Of a DNA stretch of 64,000 nucleotides, positions 55,965 to 64,000 are shown one piece after another. Location: contig NC_087391.1 of assembly GCF_963675165.1 (NCBI RefSeq), forward strand, positions 2,561,001 to 2,625,000, in the 5' to 3' direction. The position numbers and the translations under genes were made by a program. Every line of letters begins with the position of its first letter. Positions within the stretch are counted from its first letter, which is position 1. Source of the DNA: Halichondria panicea (lineage: Eukaryota > Porifera > Demospongiae > Suberitida > Halichondriidae). The notes under the pieces are model-generated. The model was not told the DNA's origin and searched no databases. It was given only the letters and a program-made list of their open reading frames with translations.

Positions 55965-57822
55965 TTAGCTAGAGTAAAATTTTTGTCCACTAACAAGTAG
56001 TTTATCAGTTTCTTTATCCTGACTTGAGGTCACGGTATTTGATGGTACTTTGCTACTCTTCCATCGTTGGGACAATTGTGACACCATCAGTGCACTGCAT
56101 TAGTTTTATAAGAAACAGCATTAGATCTAGTTCTAGTCTAAAACGAACTGCACAGCGTCATAATTATGTACACAGAGCGAGACAATAATATCAACAGCAC
56201 AATGACACAATAGCTATATACGTGTACTCACATGATCATTGGGTATGCCAGGACGTCAAACAGGGCCATGATAAGAAAAATAAACCCTGGTGGTAGATTG
56301 TTAGTTTGCGTTAGAGGGTAGAGGGGAGGCCATAGTAAACTTGACAGTAGGGACACAACTGACTGAATTGATGCTACAACAGAAAAAAGAGCTCCTGCAG
56401 AAAACGAAGAGGGTGGTTCTGGTTCTAAAGACATCGTCACACACATAATGAAGCAGCTGGTTACCTTGATCTCCCTTTGACACCAGTTTAGACATTAAAC
56501 TTCTTCCAGCAGCCCATGAAATCGCTTCTACACCTTGCACCACAACAACTGCAAGTATACAATCGAAATGACATTGTATAGCACACATGTGCATATAAAA
56601 TGTGTGTTTACTTACTGAAATACAGTTGAAAGGTTTTATTAGCAAAGCCTGTCAATATGTTGGCAGCCATTTGAAATGATATTCCCACAAAAGCACTCAC
56701 GCTATCGGGTAGTCTTAGTGCAACACTAAAGGAGAACAAAACAAGCGTCACACTTACAGCTCGAGCAACTGATTGCATAGACTGGAGAATTCCAATAACT
56801 GTAGCATCAACATCAAATGGAGGGGCTTTAAGAAAGTAAACGCTGATTAGAATATTTCCTTCGGTATTAAATAAAGGTAGGTTCAGCATTACAACTGCTG
56901 CCCAGAGCTTCCACGCTGAGTACTGTGGAACTCTGCCCAAAAACATTTTCAGGCCTCGCAGAGCAACTTGCACGGCATTTGGTTTTTCTTCAATTCTTTT
57001 TAATCTCTCTTTACGTGATAAAGATTCGGGGACCAAGAATAAAACCCACAAAAGGGAAACTAGACAGCAAGCTACTACTGAACCCATTATGGGTAAGAAG
57101 TTGCAACTGTTTTGATTTAGCCAATACCCACTTAAAAATTGTCCCAATGCACCACCAATGGCTAACATGCCTTCAATTATTCCAATCCTAAATGTTCTCC
57201 ATTTTGGTGAGCTGACATCTGCAATGTAAGAAAACGATCCAGCGAGAACTCCAGTGAAATCTCCACACAAACCAGTGAAGAAGTTCGATAAAATGAAGTA
57301 ATATGGGTTCAATTGAAACCAGATGATAAAAAATGCTAGTATACTTTGTAGCAAATTACCAAACAGAGCCAAAAGTAACACAAGTTTGCGACCGAAGCGG
57401 TCAGACAGAGGACCTACAATGAGCACAGTTATCATTCCTGGTATACGCACTGCAAGCTGTCCATACAGCAACAGATTTGTGGAATATGACTCCACTGTCT
57501 TGTGAGCATTACAGCCAGCGTACTTGTCCACCAGAGAGCTGTTAAGGCAGAAAGAGCCATTGGGGAATGGAAATGAAGTGTTTTGCAATAAATCTGAGCC
57601 AAACCTAACAAAGTAGTATTGCTGGTACAGCGGAGTAAAGAAAAATCTAGAGAACATGTATAGGAACAGAAGTGGTTCAATCTTGAACACTTTGCTTTTG
57701 TAAATCAGAGACACAATCTGCCATGGTCTTCTGATGTAGGACATTTCCATGCCCTCTTTCCTTTTCTTTAGAAAAGGTGCACTCTGTAAACTTAACTCCT
57801 CATTCTCTGTAGATCTATTCAT
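55965..57822 (-). CDS. SLC46-like major facilitator transporter A
   Basis: Minus-strand exons 57822-56616, 56548-56465, 56394-56232 and 56094-55965 give 527 residues. A cytosolic start leads to TM1 (IEPLLFLYMFSRFFFTPLYQ). A loop with N-x-S/T sites and Cys pair follows. The MFS signature GPLSDRFGRKLVLLLAL comes between TM2 and TM3, then LCGDFTGVLAGSFSYIADVS, the mid-loop PESLSRKERLKR and a further six membrane segments. The end is Lys/Ser-rich (QDKETDKLLVSG). The pattern matches SLC46 (proton-coupled folate transporter/TSCOT group). Family members move folates, sterol conjugates or cyclic and muramyl ligands; the substrate here is unknown. Exons two and three (84 and 163 nt) equal those of the neighbour. 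The last exon was chosen by phase and is less certain. Confidence 0.85.
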
Positions 57823-58031
57823 ACTGGCCGGGCATGATCTTTTCTAGATATAATGTGGTCATGTGGCTAGGCTATGATTAGAGCATATGGGGTGGGGCTG
57901 CCCTGCATACAAAGGTCACCTCGCTTATTAGCATATCTTAGCCTCGATTCAAGGTCGCACAAAGGGCCTTGTAAAGGAGGCTACTATTATGGTTTAGTGG
58001 TCATTAATGAAACCACACCAAAGAAGAAATA
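57823..58031. promoter_or_regulatory. Shared spacer between two divergent SLC46-like genes
   Basis: Only 209 bp separate the two start codons, so both promoters must lie here or overlap the leaders. No TATA element is evident on either strand. Confidence 0.6.
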
Positions 58032-60457
58032 ATGGAGACAGTTTTTGAGGTCAGTGGAGAAAATGACTCCTTGCTGCAAAGCGAATACGGGAGAAAGAAG
58101 TCCGTAAACTCTGTGGATTCTGAGGTATACCATTCAGCTAGCTCAAGGCTGACAGCTACAGGAGCTACCATGACCTCTGCTAGTGGAAAGTGGGACTCAG
58201 CTTTGAAAGAAGAGAGAAAGTCTGGATTTGTTTCTTTCAATCCCTGTGCACTTTTCATGCTTTTTCGAAATGCTAAAATCCTTACTGTGGAGCCTGTGAT
58301 ATTCCTGTACATGTTTGGGACATATCTGTACTTTCCTCTTTATCAGCAGTACTTTTTCAACCAGTTTGCAATACAAGAAATTCGTAATTCCTCGAAACTG
58401 CCGAATGCGACTTACTACTGTCTAAGCAGCAACGAGACTGACAAGTATGGTGGAAATGGTACATCAACAAAAGTGGAGGCGTTATCATCGTATCTGAACA
58501 TCTACATATCGTTAGCCAATCAAATTCCTTCGATCATATTCACTCTTTTGTATGGGCCGTTGTCAGACAGATTTGGAAGACGTCCAGTTTTAATGATTGT
58601 AGCATTGGGTGCCATTATTCAGGGTCTACTTTCACTGGCAGTTGTGTATTGGAATTGGAGTGTCTATCTGTTTATATTGACCAGTGCCGTTTCTGGAGTT
58701 TGTGGTGACTTTGCTGCCGTTCTCATGGCATCGTTTGCTTATATCTCTGATATCAGCTCTGCCAAGTGGCTCACATTTAGGATTGGACTAGCAGAAGCTA
58801 TGTTGTTCATGGCTGGTGCATTAGCCGAAGGAACAGGTGGTCTTTGGTTTCAGACGCTCAGTTGCAATTTTCTTCCACCAATTGCTTTGTACATTGGTTG
58901 CAATGCACTGCTTATGGCGTATGTACTGCTATTTTTACCGGAGTCACTGTCAAGGAAAGAGAGGGAAAGACGAGCTCTAGGCAAGCCAAAGGGGATTCGT
59001 TCTCTGATCCGGGGTTTTAAGATTTACTTGTGTCAAATCCAGGAGTATTCGGTTTGGATGTTGTGGGCAGCTTTGATAGCGATTTTTGTGCTTGTAATGA
59101 CGTCGGCTGGCTCTCAGAGAATTCAAATTAGTTTTTTCAAATCTAATAAACCTTTCGATTGGGATCCTACAACCATTGGCTACTATCAAATGACTGCTCA
59201 GTTGTCACACATGTTTGGACTGTTGTTAATATTGCCTATACTGGTAGCATTGAAGCTACCGGATGCTCTGATATCTATCATAGGCTTGGGCTTTAATGTT
59301 GGAATGAACATTTTCACTGGACTGGCAAAGAAAACCTTCGAAATGTTCATAAGTAAGTTTGTTTTGCCAGCTGTTGCACTTGCTATTGTGCTACAGACTA
59401 ATTCGTCAACTCATGTGACAATGTTTTATCATTGTGCAGTTGGTGTGATACAAGGAGTGGAAGCTATTGCGTTTCCACCGTTGAGGAGTATCCAGTCTAA
59501 AGCAGTCGACAAGGCAGATCAAGGTGAGTTGTAGTTAATCCAAGGCGCGCTGCAGAGCCATGGGTATAGATTTTCTCATAAAACTTCGTTGTTGAATGCA
59601 AAAGCTAAGACACTGGAACTTGGCACGTTGCATGCTAAAGTAGCTTTCATTTAGTCTATACGCACGCACGCTCTGCGTATACCACCCAAAAGCCATAGTT
59701 TTTATATTCCGTTGTGAAAATGCCGTTTAAGTGGAAGGCCTTGCCCCGGATGTGGGAGTGATGTACTCTGCGGACAATAATTTTGGCAAAGTGCTTTGAC
59801 TATGCTATTTTAATATAACGCTGAGGGTTCTGAAGTGTTCCAACGTCTAGTCCCTGTGACACCAAGTCGGTTCAAATGGCTCATTCGCCAGTTATACGGT
59901 ATACACCCCAGACTTTCCTTTTTATCAGCTACCCCTTAACTATCACCCTATATGCCGTATCGTTCACTCCAAACACTTGTTTACCCTCTTTACTTATTGC
60001 CTGTGTAGGTGCCTTGTTTTCTGTGATTGCCTCGGTGGAGGTTGGAGCGACTCTCGTCTCTGGTCTCATCTTCCCTATTATCATCCCACTGGTGCTTAGT
60101 CATGGCATTTCTCCCGGAGTAGACTACCTTCTCATGGCCTGCCTGTGCATCATCCCTCTCTGTATGCTCTTGTGAGTCATTTATATTACAAAATGTTAGA
60201 CTAAGGTTAATGAGCAAATGAGTCTGTCTGCTATATCCAGGTTGCTGCTGTTTTGCCGTAAGAGAAAGAATCTCTTTAAGAAAGAAAAGGAGAAGACACA
60301 GATTGCTAATGTCCCTCCTCAGGACATTAACAGTCCGGAGTTCAGTACCTCTACGGAGAAGGACAGTTTGTTGGCCCCTGGACATCGTGGAACCTATCCT
60401 TATAGCACCACTGGAAAGCGTCAAGTTAATAGGAGTGGAGTCAGGAGTATGATTTGA
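58032..60457 (+). CDS. SLC46-like major facilitator transporter B
   Basis: Exons 58032-59352, 59440-59523, 60009-60171 and 60241-60457 give 594 residues. TM1 is EPVIFLYMFGTYLYFPLYQQ. GPLSDRFGRRPVLMIVALGA carries the MFS G-x-x-x-D-R-x-G-R-R box. Also seen are VCGDFAAVLMASFAYISDIS, PESLSRKERERR and a second half ending in C-MLLLLLFCRKRKN. The basic tail has EKDSLLAPGHRG. The + strand frame runs on through 59353-59439 without a stop. I treat that as an intron because GTAAGT and a pyrimidine-GCAG flank it and gene A has an intron at the same codon and phase. Retention would add 29 residues in frame. Function is as for gene A; the substrate is unknown. Confidence 0.88.
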
Positions 60458-60883
60458 AATGATTTAGTTGTGTACAATGTTTGCTTATAACAAAATGCAC
60501 TATTATAATTTATATGCATGTATACTTGTATGATGACATGAATCGTTAAACCACTTGTCAGGAGCATTGCTAAATCTAATTTCTTCGGTATCAGTCTAGT
60601 GTAGAGGTAAAATTATAAAACTTCATGTACATCGGCCCTGAACAATAAGTCATCCTGGTTATATGTCAAATGCCATCGACTGGGTTGAAGAGTGACATTG
60701 CAACACTCATTAAACTTATTACGTAATGTGTTTCCACCGCAAAAACGTAGGAGATATTTTCTGTTACTGTTTTCAATGACATCAATGGTCTTGTTACTCT
60801 TTTTCTTTTCCTAAGCCTGCCTCAGATTGGCTGTAAATTACCCTTCTGCACTTGTTATGTGTTTGCCAATGATAAGTACTAAA
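60458..60883. other. 3' flank of transporter B
   Basis: No supported gene or repeat in this AT-rich stretch. Confidence 0.5.
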
Positions 60884-61232
60884 CAGGGGCGTTTCTAGAG
60901 ATTGAAGCAGGGGGGTGCTCAAGAGAACAGAAAATGTTTACGCCCCCGCATTTATTGCGGCGCGTCTTTTACATGCATAGCGTGATAATAAGACATAATT
61001 ATGAGTCAGTCGTCTTGTCATGCACTATTCTCCTGGGGTACATCCTAGCAAACTAACAACCATTGGAATAGCAATGCTGATTGCGCATGCTCAATTGGGT
61101 ATGACTTGTAATCGTGAGATAGAGCTGCACAGTTAGCGAGCTAGCTACTGAGTGATAGGATTAGTTTCATGGTTGTCTGGGAGGACAGGGGGGTGCTCAA
61201 GCCCCCAAAGCCCCCCATTGTACACGCCACTG
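60884..61232. mobile_element. Non-autonomous DNA transposon, 349 bp, 5-bp target duplication
   Basis: It starts CAGGGGCGTTTCTAGAG and ends TGTACACGCCACTG, with ctaaa on both sides (60879-60883, 61233-61237). The internal ggggggtgctcaag motif occurs near both ends. No transposase. Confidence 0.85.
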
Positions 61233-61356
61233 CTAAACTTAGTCTTATTACTGTAATAGGATGGAGTGAGTGATACTTGGTTGGGTGCATTACCGAAAAA
61301 GTTGACCAGTTTTGGAGCCAGTATATCCTCTGCATTAACGAAAATGTTGTTTTTTA

Positions 61357-62021
61357 TACCGTATAGCGGGTATTATATATAAACTTTCTCGGAATGACCG
61401 TTAAGTTTTCGCGGAATAGCAGCTTTTCTGCAGCATGCATGTAAGCCAAGAAGTCGCTACTTTTTTACATGAATTTAATTATTCTACTAGTCTCAGTTCC
61501 AGGCCGCACTTAAAAACTACATTGTTTCAAGTGGCCTAGAATAAAGGCTAGGACCTAAGGCTACATTTTCTGATTTTGACCTCCATATATTTAGGACGTG
61601 ACAAAATTTCAACGCAGCAGTCGCTACTTTTAGAGGTCAGAAAATTGATAAAATTGAGGGTGTCACATATTTGGAGGGTCGCTTTAATTTATTGTGTATG
61701 AGAAGAATCATTCAGGTCTATGATCATGAGGAGAATCATTCACCCTATACGAATATTATGTATGCTTTAGTATGCTGAATTCCATGTAGCTTACCTTCTT
61801 TCTCTTCTACGTGTTTTCGACTGAAGTCTTGAATTATTAAACTGAAGTCTTGAATTGAGACCTGGCAATAATAATTTATTGTCTGTCATCTATAGAGCTA
61901 TTTCATGTGACGTCACAGTCACGTGAAAAATGCCTAGTCAGCCATGTTGGTGTACAGATATTCATAATATCACAGCCAAAAAGAAGGGTGGGGCTCACCA
62001 TAGATACTATAAATCACAGTC
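61357..62021. other. Half-MITE and spacer before the THAP gene
   Basis: 61357-61450 (taccgtatagcgggta to gcagcatgcatgtaa) matches one arm of the palindromic MITE at 40262. The second arm is missing. The rest is spacer. The short segment 61915-61945 (tgtgacgtcacagtcacgtg) contains a CRE-like tgacgtca and an E-box cacgtg, about 90 bp before the THAP ATG. Confidence 0.5.
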
Positions 62022-62879
62022 ATGGTTTTGTGCGTAGTGATAGGCTGCTCGAAGCGCTCTGGGCGAGATAAAGAAGTATCCTTCTATAGAATTCCTGCTA
62101 TAATAAATGGCAGGAGTGCTGTTGAGAAAGAGCTCAGTAAAAAAAGGAGAAACGGATTTCTGGCTGCCATTTCACGAGAAGGTCTCACCAATAAGATATT
62201 GGTGAACGATCGAATTTGTTCAAGACATTTCATTTCTGGGAAGCCCGCCTATCTTTTTGATAAGAATAATCCTGACTGGCTGCCTTCCTTACACCTTGGC
62301 CATGAGAAACAAATGATTGCTGATGTCTCAAGATGGGAGAGAGCCAAAAAAAGGAGCAGCAGCTTACTACCGATTTACTCTGATGCTGTTGATGATAATG
62401 CGAGCGCGAGCGCGAGTGCGAGTTTACCTGTAGATGGGAGTGCGATTGTACCTGTGGACAATGATGAGAACCAAGCGAGTGCGAGTGTACCTATACTAAT
62501 AGACAGTGATGAGAACCGTGCGAGTGCGAGTGTACCTGTAGATGAGAACAGTGCGTGTGCATATACACAAACAGAAGAATCATCCAGTGTTGTTGATTTA
62601 AGGAAGAAGTTAACCGATTGCCGTAGCATTATTGAAGATATGTCTAAGAGGCTTAGCGAAGTATTGCCACCCTTTTGTATAAGATCTCTTCAGAAAGATG
62701 ATGATGTCCGGTTCTATACAGGATTGCCCAATGCCAGAGTATTGAAAGCAGTTTTTGATCATGTTACAGCATCACAAACCTGTTTAGACACATGCCAAAA
62801 ACTTTCTTCTTTCCAACAGTTTGTGCTTGTGATGATGAAAATTCGTTTGAATTGTCCGAATCAGGATATTGCGTTTTGA
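62022..62879 (+). CDS. THAP-domain protein, truncated transposase N-terminal part
   Basis: Single-exon frame of 285 residues. Residues 1-95 form a THAP zinc finger: C4 and C9 (LCVVIGC), then C66 and H69 (ICSRHF), followed by NPDWLPS. A low-complexity Ala-Ser/Val-Pro repeat (ASASVPVDENS) spans about 125-190. After it, a helix and LPPFCIRSLQKDDDVRFYTG, then KLSSFQQFVLVMMKIRLNCP and NQDIAF-stop, match the region just before the DDE domain of THAP-linked ISL2EU/IS4EU-type transposases (x-Q-D-L-A-x-R-F). The TGA falls where Arg (CGA) would be expected, with FDV next. The catalytic domain is absent: the sequence changes to an opposing gene five bases later. A lone THAP protein could still bind DNA. 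Confidence 0.75.
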   Translation: MVLCVVIGCSKRSGRDKEVSFYRIPAIINGRSAVEKELSKKRRNGFLAAISREGLTNKILVNDRICSRHFISGKPAYLFDKNNPDWLPSLHLGHEKQMIADVSRWERAKKRSSSLLPIYSDAVDDNASASASASLPVDGSAIVPVDNDENQASASVPILIDSDENRASASVPVDENSACAYTQTEESSSVVDLRKKLTDCRSIIEDMSKRLSEVLPPFCIRSLQKDDDVRFYTGLPNARVLKAVFDHVTASQTCLDTCQKLSSFQQFVLVMMKIRLNCPNQDIAF

Positions 62880-62884
62880 TTTGA

Positions 62885-63808
62885 TGTGAGGCACCGATAT
62901 ATGGCCATTCATTACTAATGAATAAACCGTTGTCTTGTACTTCAAACTCAGCATGCACTTGAGTAGATTTTGCAAAATATCGATCTCTTGCTGGTTTTTC
63001 GTGTTTGCAACCCCAGGTAGTTTGCTTGCTTTTGAAACAAAAAGCCTCGGGATAACAAACACGTTTTACTAAGCTCTGGGAAGGGTTTAAGGCATCGGTG
63101 TGACACAGCTTTCATTTTTGACGCAGTCACCCTTCCAGCTCGAAATTTAAACCAAAGATTAGACTTAGCTTGATTCCTGGTTTCGATTTCAACCTTTTCT
63201 GCTTGATTCTTAGTTAAAAGTATCTTAAGTGATGCACATTCGTTAAGGAGCTCTTGATATTCTAGAGTCATGAATTTAGGATCATGAAGCAACTGAAGAG
63301 GCCTAGGAAGTTCATTACATTTTACAAATTTGTCCGAATAATTAGGAACCAATGAGAGTACTACTGGTATTGTACCGCAATGATTTAAGCTCTCAAAAAA
63401 ATCACTCATTTCCTTTTCATCAGGGATATTTGTGTATACCTTTTGCTCTGTGCTAGTAGCAGGATGATTATCAGATTGTTGCTGTTTAGAAGTAGAGGAG
63501 GAATCGATCATTTCGTCCAATTTTCTTTTTTTACTATTTGTAGAAGTGAAGTCAATGTGCCTGACGGGTTTGTATTCTATCTTCTTCAAAAAAGATGGCA
63601 AAAGCCATTCACACTTGGTTTGCGTACACGTTTCCTTTCCATTAATCCTGTAAGCAGCTTCCAGATAAAACAGTACTGCCGCTATATGCGTACAAACCTC
63701 TCCAAGGCCAGCCATACAATTACAGTGAGCACAAGACACAGCACCTGTCAAATCAAGTATGATCCAACATGCCAAAGGAGTATCGTTTAAGCGCTGAGAA
63801 TGTCGAAC
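62885..63808 (-). pseudogene. SWIM zinc-finger / YqaJ nuclease gene, frameshifted and truncated
   Basis: A minus-strand exon opens at an acceptor (63809-63810) with VRHSQRLNDTPLACWIILDL, then the SWIM finger CAHCNCMAGLGEVCTHIAAV (C-x-C...C-x-H), a Lys/Ser linker, and the start of a YqaJ-type exonuclease fold (NLWFKFRAGRVTASKMKAV). Near 63099-63108 about two bases are missing. The frame then shifts to CHTDALNPSQSLVKRVCYPE, TTWGCKHEKPARDRYFAKST and EWPYIGAS, where P-D-G should follow but sequence identity ends. The frameshift makes it non-functional. SWIM-YqaJ proteins are the second gene of some THAP-transposase elements and are also found alone in many animal genomes. Upstream exons would lie beyond 63810. 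Confidence 0.75.
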
Positions 63809-63810
63809 CT

Positions 63811-64000
63811 ATAATTTATAGAAAAGATTTGTTTACTGTCCATATAGTACATACGTATCTACATGTAAGCTACATGAGCAAGTGAATTCAAGCATTGCAT
63901 ACTACTTCATCAGTGTCATAATCAGTACATGCATCTCATTATCTATGCACTTACACGGCCAACTGTGAGGTATGATCCACACACTGTCCAGGTACTGACA
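63811..64000. other. Window edge, upstream intron of the SWIM/YqaJ gene
   Basis: No exon was recognised. This probably represents intron sequence of the minus-strand gene. Confidence 0.35.

Noticed and set aside
58032-59534. A 500-residue single-exon transporter
   Set aside because: The frame crosses a probable intron (59353-59439) and ends in intron sequence after the GATCAAG donor. Further exons complete the C-terminal membrane segments.

Overview
This window is eukaryotic and reads as an early-branching animal, most likely a demosponge. The species is an inference. Coding genes are broken by many short GT-AG introns, the DNA is AT-rich, and the identifiable genes are metazoan: AREL1-type HECT ligase, TTC9-like TPR protein, START-domain proteins, tetraspanin, SLC46-like transporters, BAF, THAP and a collagen-like exon. 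A large share of the sequence is mobile or palindromic DNA. Exon borders were worked out by hand from frame, splice signals and paralogue comparison.

Layout. 1-1030: collagen-like exon disrupted by a minisatellite, then an exon for a Thr/Val/Pro-repeat tail. 1.1-15.3 kb: a transposon zone with a degraded copy of a DDE transposase gene, a reverse-transcriptase scrap, three copies of a composite repeat (tRNA-like head plus 169-bp tandem units), one intact long DDE transposase gene (8960-10789) and a scrambled Penelope-type element. 15.7-17 kb: a small three-exon gene. 17-20 kb: gene-poor, with a 578-bp transposon and a 3-unit tandem repeat. 20.2-21.9 kb: TTC9-like gene. 22.1-39.9 kb: three tandem START-domain genes on the + strand, with a decayed intronless BAF copy on the minus strand between the second and third. 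40-42.8 kb: MITEs and a small TATA-driven ORF. 42.9-44.1 kb: ankyrin-repeat gene. 45.4-52.6 kb: AREL1 orthologue. 53-54.7 kb: tetraspanin. 54.9-60.5 kb: a decayed SLC46-like copy, an intact minus-strand SLC46-like gene, and a divergently transcribed + strand paralogue. 60.5-64 kb: repeats, then two convergent truncated transposon genes (THAP protein and SWIM/YqaJ protein) that meet at one junction.

Main points of interest. (1) A composite repeat family joins a pol-III-like tRNA-derived head to a variable array of 169-bp units. (2) Four full-length non-autonomous elements with CAG-K-GGCG-type ends each carry a perfect 5-bp target duplication. (3) A THAP gene and a YqaJ gene are truncated at the same point, as expected for an internally deleted two-gene element. 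(4) The START array keeps intron phases and several exon lengths exactly, while one paralogue lacks one intron. (5) The SLC46-like pair shares an intron that, in one copy, is stop-free and a multiple of three. I did not find a bacterial-style defence system or CRISPR array.
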